Of a stretch of DNA of 49,111 bases, positions 1-10,335 are shown in pieces (positions within the stretch are counted from its first letter, which is position 1; every line of letters begins with the position of its first letter). The position numbers and the translations under genes are program-made. Below the pieces are notes generated by a model. The model did no database searches. It had not been told where the DNA came from and was given only the letters and a program-made list of their open reading frames with translations. Location of the stretch: NCBI GenBank assembly GCA_022340305.1, contig JAJDOF010000062.1, positions 1 through 49,111 of the forward strand, in the 5' to 3' direction. Origin of the DNA: Gammaproteobacteria bacterium (lineage in GTDB: Bacteria > Pseudomonadota > Gammaproteobacteria > GCA-001735895).

Positions 1-1
1 C

Positions 2-460
2 CTGACGATCGACTCTGCCGGTGCGTGGAACTTCACCGCGAACAGCGCCTACGACAACCTGAATGTCGGTGACAGTGTCAACGAAACCTTTAACGTTGCC
101 AGTATTGATGGCACAGCCAGCACCGTGCAGATCACCATCAACGGTACCAACGATGCCGCGACCGTCAGTAGCGATTCTCAGACACTGACCGAGACCGATG
201 CTCCGGTCACGGCCAGCGGCACGCTCACCGCCACCGACGTCGACAATGCCGATAACGCCTTCACGCCAGCCACCATCGTCGGCACCATCGGTACCCTAAC
301 CATCGACGCCGCCGGCGCCTGGAACTTCACGGCGAACAGCGCCTACGACAGCTTGAATGTGGGCGACAGCGTCAACGAAACCTTCAACGTTGCCAGTATT
401 GATGGCACCGCCAGCGCTGTGCAGATCACCATCGATGGCACCAACGACGGGCCGGTGATC
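2..460 (+). repeat. VCBS repeat units, 294-bp period
   Basis: A unit starting LTID recurs at base 2 and base 296 (98 codons apart) with near-identical sequence, including AWNFTANSAYD and NETFNVASIDGTAS. The array clearly continues upstream of the window. Such near-identical tandem units are prone to slippage and to assembly collapse. Confidence 0.85.
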
Positions 461-3400
461 GATCTCGACGCCAGCGGCGCCGGCACCGGTTACGCGACTT
501 CTTTTGTCGAAGGTGGTTCCGCGGTTGCAATCGCCGATATCGACATCAATTTATCCGATGCTGACGGTACTGCCCTGGTGGGCGCCACAATCATGATTAA
601 CGGCGCGGAAAGCGGCGACCTGCTCACGGTTGGCTCGTTACCTGCTGGAATCGCCGCGAGCGCCTATAACCCGGCGACGGGCACCATTACTCTCTCGGGT
701 TCAGGATCCTTTGCAGACTACCAGAATGCCATTCGCGCCATTCAGTTCTCGAATGATGGATCCACTACTGACACCACTCGCAGCATAGACGTAGTCGTAA
801 CCGATGGCCTCAACAATAGCAACACGGCGACCACGGACATCACCATTACCACGTTACCAACGATCAGCGTTATCGATGTCTCAGTACAGGAACCAGCTTC
901 AGGAACAACCTCACTGACATTCACCATTTCAATCGATCAGCCGCTTGCCTCAGATTTGACTTTCGACTACGAAACCGCGGATATCAGCGCGCTCGCAGGC
1001 GCAGATTTTGTCGGCATTTCCAAAACCATAGGCACGATTACGGCTGGCAGTACGTCGACCACGGTTACCGTTACAGTCAATAGTGATGCCAATGTATTCG
1101 AGGGCGACGAAACCCTGGCGCTCAACCTCACCAACTTCAACCAGGGCGTCAATTTCAACCCGTCAGCACATACCATCAGTGGTGGTGTTCAGGGCATCGG
1201 TACCATCGGCGCCAATAGCGGGATTCCCGACGCGGTTGACGACAGTTACATTACGACCGTCGACACCCCGCTCAAAGTTACCAACGCGCTGGCCAACGAT
1301 ACGCTGGTTGACAATGCCCGTGTCGATGTTTCGGGTTATACCGACATTGGTTCTGGCAGCTACAGCTTTAACGGAAGCAATGGCACGGTCGTATACGATA
1401 CCAACGACGGCAGCTTCACTTTCACCCCGGCCAGTGGATTCGCTGGTACCGCCGGTTTTAGTTATACCCTGATCGACGACGACGGCGAGACCGATACCGC
1501 GTCGGTATCGGTTGACGTCAGCTCCGTGGTCGTGAACCCACCGGTAGTCAGCAATGTTCCGGATACCAGCTACACCGAAAATGACGCATCGGTTTCAATA
1601 ATCTCGGGCGTTAGTATCTCCGACATCGACAGCAGCAATCTGTCTTCAGTCGTCGTCACCATCGCCGGCTATATTGGCTCGCAGGATGTCATCGATTATC
1701 TGACGGCCGGTACGAGTGTTGTCGGTAGTGTCGTGACTTCTGGCTCAAGCTGGGAACTCACCCTGACTGGTGGTGCTGACATCACTGAATACGAGACGGT
1801 ACTGGATTCAATCACCTATCAAAACAGTTCTGACAATCCGAGCACATCGGTCCGAACCATCACCATCGAAGCCTTTGATCAGAGTTACGCCAACCTGTTT
1901 GGTTCCGACGTCGGCACCCTGTCAATCACTGCGGTCAACGACGCGCCCGACGTGTTCGACAATGACGTTTACACGCTGGAGGGCAGTCAGGATAACGGTC
2001 TAGGGATTCTGCCGCCAACCGATGTCGACAGCGACGACGCCACCCTGGTGATCACCGTAACCGTCCTGCCAGGTGCGCTGGGCACTGTTACGCTCGCCGA
2101 TGGCAGCCCGGTCAGCGTCGGCCAAACCTTGACTCTTGCGGAGCTGACGTCACTGCAATTCGACGCCGGCCCGACCCAGGGCAGCGGTAGCTTCTCGTAT
2201 ACGGTCGACGATGGTCAATTGACCACGCTGGGCAGCACCACGATCAGCGTGGGCTCCACCAACCCCGATTTTGCCACCGTGTACGAAGGCGGTCTGACGG
2301 GTGGAACTGGCTCCGGCTCGGCGCAGGTGAGCGGCAATCTGTTTGCCAATGACGGCAATGCCGGCAACAGCATCGACAGTATCGATTTTGGTGCTGCTAG
2401 TTTCACGGCAACAGCTGGGATTATTACTGCGACCACGTCTCTTGGAACCCTGACTGTCTATGCAGATAACAGTACGCCGGGATTTGCCGCGGGTGACTAC
2501 ATCTATACTCTGAACTCTGCAGATGGCAGCAGTGCCGACGTGGACGAAGTGTTTACCTACAATTTCACCAATGGTCTCACATACAGCGATGACCTGACCA
2601 TTTCTATCATTGACGATGCACCCGTTGCAAACGACGTGGTGCAGAATGTCCCCGAATCCGAAGAAAAGGTGTTTAACATTATTTTCACACTCGACGATTC
2701 GGGCAGTATGGGCTGGGGTTCAGTCACCGGCAATACCAATCCGCCAGCCTCCGAACCAACGCGCATGGATGTTGCGAAAGACTCGCTTTCGGCACTGGGT
2801 GTAGAATTTTTCAACCAGTCCACCCAGGTGACGGTTACGCTCATCACCTTCAACTCAAGCGCCAGCTTTGTCGGTACCTATACCGATTTTGCTACCTTCG
2901 AGGCGGCGTTGAATGCCGTCACTCCGGGAGGCGGCACCAACTACGTTGATGCCACTGACGAAATACAGGCACAGTTAGCTGCAGATCTCGCTACCCAGGT
3001 TCCCGCCGATGATGTCCAGAACGTTTCCTACTTCATTTCCGACGGTGAAGCCAATTCAGGAACATCACCGATTGGCAGTGGCTTCATTGAATTCGTCAAT
3101 AGCAACTCGATCGAATCCTATGCAGTCGGTATTGGCTCCAGCCTGCCGGGCGACCTGTCCGATCTCAACTATATTCACAATATTGACTCGCTGGGTCGCG
3201 GTGGGGGCACGGTAGACGAAGCCTTAATCGTAACGGATGTGTCGCAACTCGAGGCCGAGTTACTGTCTACGGTTCCAACCGCATTTGGCGGCAACATTAC
3301 CGCCAACGGATCTGTTTCAAATGTCCTGTTTGGTGCAGATGGTGGTTTCGTCCAGTCGCTGACCACCGCTATCGGTGGCACCGACTATACCTTCAGTTTC

Positions 3401-5860
3401 GACGGCAGCACGGTAACCGTGCCGGCGGCCCTGGCTGCCACGGTTGTGGCTAACGGAAGTACCATCGAACTCGGTGCTAACGACGGCTTCGCCTATGGTA
3501 CTTTCACCTTCAATTTTGCCGATGGTGCCTACACCTTGAGTGCGCCGAATGGCCTGGCGCCTTCGGTATTCGACTTTGACTACAGTATTGTCGATGGCGA
3601 TGGCGATATCGCCTCCGCGACCGCCACTATTAACCTCATTGACGATGCCCCTGACGCGCGTGACGATCTGCACAGTTCCAACCAATTTGAAGTAGCTTCG
3701 GGTAATGTCATTAACGCGCTGGGCACCGATGGAGGCCCGCAGTTCGGCACCAGCATCTCACCCTTCACGGCCCAGGGCGGAGGCGTCGACAAGATCGTCG
3801 ACGATGCGGTCGTCAGCGAGTTTACCTATAAAGGCAGCACCCTGACCCTCGCCAGTTCTGATTTGAGCGGAGTAGTATTCCCCGATCCTCAAGGTGATGC
3901 CGAAAGCATCGTGGTTGACAACCAGCCCGATATCGACTCGTCTAACTTCACTATCAGCGGTTTTATCGGTGCAACGCCGACTGCCCTCGCTTTCGATACC
4001 GGCGGTGGCGACCAGGGAGTGGGTGTCGTAGGTGCCACTAACGATCGCCTCGATAGCGGTGAATCACTGGTTATCGATTTCGAGCTGCTTGCACTGCCCT
4101 ATGGTGCTGAAAACCTGATACTCACCATGGGCGCCTGGGGAGGTTCTGATGCTGCCGATATTACGGTATACGACATCGATGGTATCGCGATAACCTCATT
4201 TTCTCATAGTGCCGGGAACACCATAGACCTGTCCACCTATAGTGGTATAGGTTCGGTGAGGATCGATCAAACCAGCAGTAACTCAACCTTGCGCAATGTC
4301 GCTTATGATCCGACACCCGCTCCGCCACCTGGCGCGGGTGCCAGCGGCGGCAACGGTAGCAACCTCACCTGGATATACACTGCAGAAACGGATCTCGACG
4401 GCAATGATATTTACCAGGCCACGATTACCGATTCCGATGACGGATCCGTGTTTATCATGCGCAGCAACGGTTTTTATGAATTCACACCCGATCAAACTGG
4501 CGCGCCCGTCGCTGTATCCGTCGACACCACCTCACAGATCAATGTCGATGCCGATCCGAATATCAATATCAGCATCCGCGCGGGCGGTACCAACCTGCAA
4601 TATTCGGCCGATGGCGTCGGTGTGGCCGGCGGTAACGGTCAATTGTTGAGTACTGGTGAAGCCCTGCTGATCACATTCAACGCCGCTACCCTGCCCAACG
4701 GTGTCGACAACCTGGTGTTGACGATTAATGATTTCCAGAGCACAAATTCCGACCAGGCGACGGTAATCGTAACCCATGACAGCGACGGCGACGGCAACCT
4801 GTCTACCGACACGGTCGTCCTGTCCGCTTCGGGTACTGGTACTGAAACTCTCGATCTCTCGCAGTTCTCGGGTGTCACCCAGTTTGATATCGAGTACACC
4901 GGAACCGGATTCGACCTGGGGCTCGGTAACATCAGTTACCAGGTACCTACCAGCACCAGCGTTACAGGAACCGAACCGCAATTAATCGATTACACCCTGA
5001 CCGACAACGACGGCCAGTCGGATACGGCACAACTAGCGCTCTATACGATTGATCAGACCATCACCGGTACCAGTGGTATCGATAATATTGCAGGCGGCAG
5101 CCTTAACGATGCCATCATCGGCGATGACGGCGATGATATCCTCGCGGGTAATGCCGGGCACGATTCACTGTCCGGCGGCGCCGGCGACGACATCCTGTTC
5201 GGCGGAATCGGCAACGACTACCTCGGGGGTGGCGATGGGCTCGACAGCCTCAGCGGTGGCCTGGGCGACGACACCCTCGATGGTGGCGCCGGTGACGATA
5301 TCGTCGACGGTAGTTCCGGTGACGACGTCGTGCTGGGTGGAGCGGGCGATGACCTCGTCTTTGGCGGCTCTGGTGCCGATCGCCTGGAAGGCGGCGCTGG
5401 CGATGATGTACTGACCGGCGGATCGGGTGACGATATTTTGTTCGGCGATGCCGGTGACGATATTCTGATCGGCGGGAGTGGCAACGACAGTTTGATCGGC
5501 GGAGAAGGCATCGACATTTTCGCGCTCGAGTCCGGCGATGAAGGTAGTGTCGGGATTCCCGCGGTCGATACCATAGCCGACTTTACGGTGGGCGTGGGCG
5601 GTGACGTACTCGACCTGTCAGACATGCTGCAAGGCGAAGACTTTCAGGACCTCGCTAGCCTTGATGGTTACCTGAACTTCAGCTACGACGCCGGCAGCGG
5701 TAGCACAACCATCAGCATCGATACCGATGGTAACGGCGGTGTCTTCGAGACTTCGCAGCAGATCGTGTTAACAGGGGTGGACCTGACAGCAAGCGGCTCC
5801 CTTAGCGATCAGCAAATCCTCGACAATCTACTCAACAATGGAAATATCATCGTCGACTAG
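2..5860 (+). CDS. Giant RTX adhesin, VCBS/Calx-beta/VWA domains, type I secreted (5' end outside window)
   Basis: The frame is open from base 2, so this is the C-terminal 1952 residues of a longer protein. It begins with VCBS-type repeats (period 98 residues; LTID at bases 2 and 296). Then come a Calx-beta domain (about residues 287-407), cadherin/VCBS-like Ig units, and a von Willebrand A domain (about 892-1086) with a DDSGS metal site near base 2695. Two related jelly-roll-like units sit near bases 3900-4300 and 4500-4940. The end holds 16 RTX nonapeptides and a T1SS_VCA0849-type secretion tail ending in NIIVD. The known role of such proteins is calcium-dependent surface adhesion and biofilm formation after export by an ABC/MFP/TolC system. 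No transporter gene is in this window. The function is inferred from domains; the ligand is unknown. Confidence 0.93.
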   Translation: MTIDSAGAWNFTANSAYDNLNVGDSVNETFNVASIDGTASTVQITINGTNDAATVSSDSQTLTETDAPVTASGTLTATDVDNADNAFTPATIVGTIGTLTIDAAGAWNFTANSAYDSLNVGDSVNETFNVASIDGTASAVQITIDGTNDGPVIDLDASGAGTGYATSFVEGGSAVAIADIDINLSDADGTALVGATIMINGAESGDLLTVGSLPAGIAASAYNPATGTITLSGSGSFADYQNAIRAIQFSNDGSTTDTTRSIDVVVTDGLNNSNTATTDITITTLPTISVIDVSVQEPASGTTSLTFTISIDQPLASDLTFDYETADISALAGADFVGISKTIGTITAGSTSTTVTVTVNSDANVFEGDETLALNLTNFNQGVNFNPSAHTISGGVQGIGTIGANSGIPDAVDDSYITTVDTPLKVTNALANDTLVDNARVDVSGYTDIGSGSYSFNGSNGTVVYDTNDGSFTFTPASGFAGTAGFSYTLIDDDGETDTASVSVDVSSVVVNPPVVSNVPDTSYTENDASVSIISGVSISDIDSSNLSSVVVTIAGYIGSQDVIDYLTAGTSVVGSVVTSGSSWELTLTGGADITEYETVLDSITYQNSSDNPSTSVRTITIEAFDQSYANLFGSDVGTLSITAVNDAPDVFDNDVYTLEGSQDNGLGILPPTDVDSDDATLVITVTVLPGALGTVTLADGSPVSVGQTLTLAELTSLQFDAGPTQGSGSFSYTVDDGQLTTLGSTTISVGSTNPDFATVYEGGLTGGTGSGSAQVSGNLFANDGNAGNSIDSIDFGAASFTATAGIITATTSLGTLTVYADNSTPGFAAGDYIYTLNSADGSSADVDEVFTYNFTNGLTYSDDLTISIIDDAPVANDVVQNVPESEEKVFNIIFTLDDSGSMGWGSVTGNTNPPASEPTRMDVAKDSLSALGVEFFNQSTQVTVTLITFNSSASFVGTYTDFATFEAALNAVTPGGGTNYVDATDEIQAQLAADLATQVPADDVQNVSYFISDGEANSGTSPIGSGFIEFVNSNSIESYAVGIGSSLPGDLSDLNYIHNIDSLGRGGGTVDEALIVTDVSQLEAELLSTVPTAFGGNITANGSVSNVLFGADGGFVQSLTTAIGGTDYTFSFDGSTVTVPAALAATVVANGSTIELGANDGFAYGTFTFNFADGAYTLSAPNGLAPSVFDFDYSIVDGDGDIASATATINLIDDAPDARDDLHSSNQFEVASGNVINALGTDGGPQFGTSISPFTAQGGGVDKIVDDAVVSEFTYKGSTLTLASSDLSGVVFPDPQGDAESIVVDNQPDIDSSNFTISGFIGATPTALAFDTGGGDQGVGVVGATNDRLDSGESLVIDFELLALPYGAENLILTMGAWGGSDAADITVYDIDGIAITSFSHSAGNTIDLSTYSGIGSVRIDQTSSNSTLRNVAYDPTPAPPPGAGASGGNGSNLTWIYTAETDLDGNDIYQATITDSDDGSVFIMRSNGFYEFTPDQTGAPVAVSVDTTSQINVDADPNINISIRAGGTNLQYSADGVGVAGGNGQLLSTGEALLITFNAATLPNGVDNLVLTINDFQSTNSDQATVIVTHDSDGDGNLSTDTVVLSASGTGTETLDLSQFSGVTQFDIEYTGTGFDLGLGNISYQVPTSTSVTGTEPQLIDYTLTDNDGQSDTAQLALYTIDQTITGTSGIDNIAGGSLNDAIIGDDGDDILAGNAGHDSLSGGAGDDILFGGIGNDYLGGGDGLDSLSGGLGDDTLDGGAGDDIVDGSSGDDVVLGGAGDDLVFGGSGADRLEGGAGDDVLTGGSGDDILFGDAGDDILIGGSGNDSLIGGEGIDIFALESGDEGSVGIPAVDTIADFTVGVGGDVLDLSDMLQGEDFQDLASLDGYLNFSYDAGSGSTTISIDTDGNGGVFETSQQIVLTGVDLTASGSLSDQQILDNLLNNGNIIVD
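5093..5524 (+). repeat. RTX nonapeptide calcium-binding repeat block
   Basis: Sixteen consecutive 9-residue units of the form GGxGxDxLx can be read, for example GGAGDDILF and GGSGNDSLI. They form the parallel beta-roll that binds calcium and folds after export through a type I system. Confidence 0.9.
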
Positions 5861-5870
5861 TGATTAATCA

Positions 5871-5962
5871 TTAACATGCAAGCCAGGGACCGCAGTCCTT
5901 GAGGAAGGCCTGCCAGTCGTGTCTGGCGTATTGACTACCCTGATCGGACGCGAGTACGGCAC
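5871..5962 (-). pseudogene. IS3-family transposase remnant
   Basis: On the minus strand a short stretch reads SDQGSQYARHDWQAFLKDCG. This closely matches the segment around the second catalytic Asp of IS3-family OrfB transposases (HSDQGSQYTSxxWQxFLK). The reading frame stops shortly afterwards, and the conserved SMSRKGNCWDN segment that should follow is absent. It is therefore a small leftover of an old insertion just past the adhesin gene. The family call rests on one motif. Confidence 0.55.
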
Positions 5963-6364
5963 TGTCATTGATGCGCAATAAAACGGGAAAAACAATGCCC
6001 GTGGTATTACTCAGATTCTGCGTGCCGGCTGGCACAGCCGGGCTCATGTTAAAAATATGGAAAGTCACCTCATCCGGACCTTGCTCTTACAAGCACTTGA
6101 TGTAAGTGCCAGGTCATCGTTTTTTGAGGCCGCATGTTAACAAACTGGCAGCGGGGGATTCTCCAGGAATCACAGCTACTGTCTGGCACCGTCCCCAATG
6201 CGATACTCATCACCGATAGATCGGTAACACCGGCCCCTGGTCCCGTTTGCAGCAAACGTAATCAAATTTTCATTTTCAGGAGCTATACTTGGATGTGATA
6301 GAGAAGTTCGTAGGGCTATCTAACCACGGCTTTCCGACTAGTGCCGCCAAGGGGAGAAACTGAT
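5963..6364. other. Gene-poor stretch
   Basis: Only short frames without recognisable protein features are present. Together with the IS3 fragment this makes about 500 bp of non-coding DNA after the adhesin. Leader sequence for the small ORF at 6365 probably lies at its right end. Confidence 0.5.
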
Positions 6365-6586
6365 ATGCAAAGTTACCATACATACGCTGCCATCACCCTG
6401 ATTGCCAATACATTCGAGATCCTGCCTGAAATCCGGTGCAAGCTGCCGAACTCCATGATTGCGGAATGGATGGCACAAAATGGCATCGAGCCAGAAGATG
6501 TGCTCTACGACAGGCCCGATGTTGTAAAGGCAAAACTGATTGCCCTGGTCAAAAAAAATCGACCTCAGACTCCACATGCGGCCTGA
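6365..6586 (+). CDS. Small hypothetical protein, 73 aa
   Basis: ATG at 6365 is preceded by a good ribosome site (AGGGGAGA, about 8 nt upstream), which favours it over the in-frame GTG at 6341. The protein is not recognised. It is predicted soluble, with a compact pattern of hydrophobic residues followed by a basic C-terminus (KAKLIALVKKNR). It is flanked by non-coding DNA and has no operon partner. It could be a real orphan gene or a remnant. Confidence 0.45.
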   Translation: MQSYHTYAAITLIANTFEILPEIRCKLPNSMIAEWMAQNGIEPEDVLYDRPDVVKAKLIALVKKNRPQTPHAA

Positions 6587-7463
6587 ACAAGGTTTCCGGT
6601 CCCGCTGATTTGCGACCCGCAGTTGGTTGACAAAAACACCTGTGCCGGCAAAGGCCTGCCATTCGAGGCAACCCTTTAAGGGCATGTAGTTTAAGTCACA
6701 AATTGCCTCCGGCTAGCGAATACGAATGCGCCTTTCCTCGAAAGCAAAGGCGTGTGTAACCCAACCCGTAAATGGCTGCGCCTTTAGCTAGAATCCTTAT
6801 GCAGCAACCTCCAGTCTCTGTTTCGATGCAACAACATCCGCGAAGGTCGTCGACAAGTAGCAACGCCTGGGCGGGTTTATCGCAGTAGGCAAGCATGCGC
6901 TAGGTTGATGTGAGGGAAAATTGTTGGCAATAAGAGGCAAATCTTTTGCCTAAAAAGCCCACCATCCCTGGCGGGAGTATTTAGATACTTCTCGGAGGAG
7001 GAGTGAAATATCTGAAATCCATGATATTCGATATCCAGGTACCCGGCAGTGACGCAGTTCACAGATGATTTGGAATATTGCTTCTGGTGGTAATTCATCA
7101 AGCAGGTAATCCGTTTTCTCCAGACAGGAAACTGATAAGACCTTGGAAGGAAGCGACCTGAGGTCAACTGTTGTCATTGAGCGGGAGGATCTATTCCAAA
7201 GAGATCACAACCGCCAAAACTTCACCTTTGAGAGGTCGGGACCCATGTCCTTGTCCAGTGATGTATTCCCCCAATAATCGATCACCAGGCGCAATCGAGG
7301 TGAGCCTTTTATCGGTGGATATGGTCTGGAGGATTTCTCCTGTCAGGATTAGCGGTTATAAATGTCAAAAGCTCGCGCAATTCCCACTGCGACAAATTCG
7401 GCCCAAGTCCTTATAATGAAATCTGGATAACCAACCTGGCAAATACGGAAACCCCGGAACAAT
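6587..7463. other. Intergenic region, 877 bp, no recognisable gene
   Basis: Several short frames exist on both strands, but none has convincing family motifs or a good ribosome site. With the IS3 scrap just upstream, this looks like decayed DNA between the adhesin and the glycosyltransferase genes. Confidence 0.5.
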
Positions 7464-8498
7464 ATGGCCACATCCGCTCCCCTCAATATCGTTCACGTCA
7501 TTTTATCCCGGGGATTTGCCGGCTCGGAGCGTTCCACCACTGAGTCCTGCAATCAGCAGTGCAAAGACCATCGGGTCACACTGATGGTGCGCAGCGACCA
7601 TCGCAAAAAAGGCAAAAGCATCGTTGACCACGTCGACAGCAAAGTCGCCGTGATCGAAGTCCCGGCTCACTTTTTTACCCGCCGGAATATGCAGCGGGCG
7701 CTACGGGAGATAAAGCCGGACATCATACACTGCCACCTGCGCCGCGGAACTCGATTGGTGGCAAAGACCCGGATCGATGCAGCAAAACTATCCACGCTTC
7801 ACATCACCGTCAACGGCCCACATTTTAGTGATATGGACGGCCTGATCGCCAATGCCAGATGGCAATTAGACGATATTCCAGCAGATTTCAAAGGGCTGGT
7901 ATTCAAGGCCAATAATTCACTGATCCCGCATCGCCGGCTGGATCAGTTTGAAATTGCCCAACTGAAGCACGGTTTAGAAATCAACTCTGGCGAAATGTTG
8001 ATCGCCGCAGTCGGCCGCTACAAGCCTAGTAAAGCCTGGGACACTTTGATCAACGCATTCGTTCAGCTAAAGCAATACGACAACGCCCGGCTGCTGTTCT
8101 TTGGCGCCGGTAGCCTGGAAAAGAATCTAAAAGCGCTTGCCGAAGGCGATCCGAGGATTCGCTTTGTCGGCTTCAGGGACGATATCAAGGACCTCTATCA
8201 AGTCTTCGACCTGGTTGTTTGCCCGTCTCGTTTTGAGCCTTTACCGAGAGTGATGCTCGAAGCCATGGATGGTGGCGCACCGTTGATTGCCTCTGATATC
8301 GGGGGTTGCGTGGAGTTGATCGAAGACTACGGCGGCGTGTCGTTTAAAGTCGACGATGTCGAAGATTTAACAGATAAACTGGCGCAATGTATAGAGAACC
8401 CACCACCGCGGCATCGACCCGACCTGTCGGCGCACTACGTCGAAAATGCCAATCAGGCGATGGTCGAGTTCTACCGCCGGGTTTTGGCAACTAAATAA
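7464..8498 (+). CDS. Glycosyltransferase family 4 (GT-B fold)
   Basis: The protein is 344 aa. The N-terminal half carries the Rossmann-like acceptor domain (start NIVHVILSRGFAGSE, with HCHLRRGTRLVAKT). The C-terminal half holds the nucleotide-sugar domain, with VGRYKPSKAWDTLI, FVGFRDDIKDLY and the EX7E motif in FEPLPRVMLEA. GT4 enzymes transfer an activated sugar with retention of configuration, usually in LPS, capsule or exopolysaccharide assembly on the cytoplasmic face of the membrane. It converges with the GT2 gene, and their 3' ends overlap by 8 bp. Donor and acceptor cannot be told from sequence. Confidence 0.9.
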   Translation: MATSAPLNIVHVILSRGFAGSERSTTESCNQQCKDHRVTLMVRSDHRKKGKSIVDHVDSKVAVIEVPAHFFTRRNMQRALREIKPDIIHCHLRRGTRLVAKTRIDAAKLSTLHITVNGPHFSDMDGLIANARWQLDDIPADFKGLVFKANNSLIPHRRLDQFEIAQLKHGLEINSGEMLIAAVGRYKPSKAWDTLINAFVQLKQYDNARLLFFGAGSLEKNLKALAEGDPRIRFVGFRDDIKDLYQVFDLVVCPSRFEPLPRVMLEAMDGGAPLIASDIGGCVELIEDYGGVSFKVDDVEDLTDKLAQCIENPPPRHRPDLSAHYVENANQAMVEFYRRVLATK

Positions 8499-9303
8499 GG
8501 CCCGCCTGTTTTATGCCGGCCGGTGTTTCAATTATTTTTTCCCGAATTGAGGTTTTGCGGATGACCCGGTTATTGCGCCAGTCCTCGTCAGTGACATAAC
8601 CGCGCGAGTGATCGAGATGCAGGCAAATAGCGCTGTAGCGAATCTGCCTGGCTTCGATTCCGGCATTGAGTAAGCGCCCACCGAACTCGCAATCCAGGCC
8701 GCCATATTTCATTCTTTCATCAAATCCGTTTACCTTTATTGCATCCTCGATGAAACAGGAGGCGTTGTGCCCATTCCAGGTTCGGTTGGTCAATGTCAGG
8801 TGATTTAGAAGCACCGCTTGCCAGGGTGACACGGTGACCTTCAGCGCCGGTCTCACACCGTTGGCAATCAGCCAGTCCTTATCGAAACAACGGCCCAGGG
8901 CGATATCTTCCCTGGTAATTGCCTCGCTTACCGCCATCGGCAATTTAAAGTAACCTCCGGACAGGAATTTGCCGGGTTCGGCATACTTCCGGTGCACGGC
9001 GACGAAGTCTTTGCGTGGAATACAGTCGCCATCGGTGGTAACCATGTATTCACCTGTGGCGGCGACAATCGCCCGATTCAGTACTTTACATTTCTGGAAA
9101 CCGTCGTCTTCCTGCCAGACGTGTTGCAGGTCAAGATCAGATTCTCGCCGGAATCGTTCGATGACATCCCTGGTCTCCTGGCCCGAGCCGTCGTCGGCAA
9201 TGACCACCTCGAAATTTTTATCGGTCTGGTACTGGAAGCCCCACAACACCTTTTCCAGCCAGGCCGGGGAATTGTAGGTGGTGAATATAACGCTGATTTT
9301 CAA
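8491..9303 (-). CDS. Glycosyltransferase family 2 (GT-A fold)
   Basis: The 270-aa protein begins KISVIFTTYNSPAWLEK, which is typical of GT2. The nucleotide site ADDGSG lies near residue 38 and the DxD-type metal site TTDGDCIPR near residue 95. A C-terminal GLDCEFGGRLLNAG segment resembles the galactosyltransferase (Glyco_transf_7C) motif. The start codon is TTG (9303) with only a weak upstream ribosome site. The enzyme probably acts on surface polysaccharide or LPS, given the neighbouring GT4. The sugar specificity is unknown. Confidence 0.88.
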   Translation of the reverse strand: MKISVIFTTYNSPAWLEKVLWGFQYQTDKNFEVVIADDGSGQETRDVIERFRRESDLDLQHVWQEDDGFQKCKVLNRAIVAATGEYMVTTDGDCIPRKDFVAVHRKYAEPGKFLSGGYFKLPMAVSEAITREDIALGRCFDKDWLIANGVRPALKVTVSPWQAVLLNHLTLTNRTWNGHNASCFIEDAIKVNGFDERMKYGGLDCEFGGRLLNAGIEARQIRYSAICLHLDHSRGYVTDEDWRNNRVIRKTSIREKIIETPAGIKQAGLI

Positions 9304-9623
9304 TGGATAACCCGTGGGTCGATGTGATGTTTGCGGAGCAAAGTTTACTGGTTTGTCAAACCCCGCTCAACCGCTTTGTCGGCCGTAATGAACAGGGCCG
9401 ATTGCATAAAACCAGGATGACAACACCCACACACTTCGTCGCTCATAACTGACTGACAAGCGACTTTGCTCCCGGATACCGGCTGGAATCGAACTCAGGC
9501 AGCAGGTTCCCTCGATGCCAGGCATCAGTATATGTTGGTATTCAGGCAATCCGGCGCTGCGCAGTCCGTCCAGGTTCGCATTCAATGTTTGCTGATCCCG
9601 GAATGACCGGAACGCGCGCTATG
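9304..9623. other. Intergenic region, 320 bp
   Basis: No gene is supported here. A 72-codon minus-strand frame exists but shows no family features. The upstream signals of the GT2 gene should lie at the left end. Confidence 0.45.
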
Positions 9624-10256
9624 CTATCCGGGTTCACCGCCAAAATGCTCCCAGAACTCTTGCTTCGGATGGCGGTGGGGGAACTCGGTGTCGGGAACAG
9701 GAAGCTGCAGAAATCGACATAACGGATCCCAGCCATCGGCGACGTTAAACACCAGCAAACGCTCTGCCGGTATCGTGTCCCGCACCCTTTGATTATTCAA
9801 TCGATAGGCAGCGATTGCCGAGTCGCGGTCGGTAAAATCGGTAAAGGTCTGTTTTAAAAACCAGTTACTCATCGTCTCGAATACATCATTGAAGTAAGGG
9901 GGCACATCGAGCCTGGCAAAGTTGGCGAAGAATTTGCCGATAGTACCGTCGAAGCTCGCCCACCAGTCGTCTTCCGGTCGTTCGGTATGAATAACCCTGG
10001 CGTTTGGAAAGGCAATCGAGGTTTGCTGCCAAACGTGTGCACCGGGCCAGTCCACCTGTGACTGATAGCCGGCGAAAACAGCCTCCCAGTCGACCGCCTT
10101 ACCGGCCGCGATCATCTTCCAGAAATCAAGCTGCGCCGGATTTTCCATCACTTCCAGCATGTGGTGACACGGGCCAAGGCCCAGCACGCCCAGCGCCTCT
10201 TTCATCGACATGGTGCCGGTACGGCCAAAGCCCGACCCTATAACCTTTAATGACAT
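9624..10256 (-). CDS. Sulfotransferase-like protein
   Basis: The protein is 210 aa from the ATG at 10256, which has GGAG six bases upstream; a longer in-frame start at 10292 lacks such support. The N-terminus VIGSGFGRTGTMSMKEAL is the P-loop-like 5'-phosphosulfate binding loop of the Sulfotransfer_4 family. ARVIHTERPEDDWWASF matches the 3'-phosphate binding region, and LLVFNVADGWDPLCRFL the conserved tail. Such proteins move sulfate from PAPS to a hydroxyl, but many members have unknown substrates. Its position among glycosyltransferases is compatible with sulfation of a surface glycan, which is inference. Confidence 0.85.
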   Translation of the reverse strand: MSLKVIGSGFGRTGTMSMKEALGVLGLGPCHHMLEVMENPAQLDFWKMIAAGKAVDWEAVFAGYQSQVDWPGAHVWQQTSIAFPNARVIHTERPEDDWWASFDGTIGKFFANFARLDVPPYFNDVFETMSNWFLKQTFTDFTDRDSAIAAYRLNNQRVRDTIPAERLLVFNVADGWDPLCRFLQLPVPDTEFPHRHPKQEFWEHFGGEPG

Positions 10257-10296
10257 TTTTATCTCCGCGGAATGAGTGGTGCAGGTTTGCATTAAT

Positions 10297-10330
10297 TGAA
10301 AGTTATTACATAAAAAAAGCCCTGGGCGAT
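10297..10330 (-). terminator. Possible weak terminator after the alpha/beta hydrolase gene
   Basis: After the hydrolase stop the minus strand reads AGCC-atcgccca-GGGCT followed by a run of seven T. The stem is short (four to five pairs), so this is only a tentative intrinsic terminator. Confidence 0.35.
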
Positions 10331-10335
10331 GGCTG

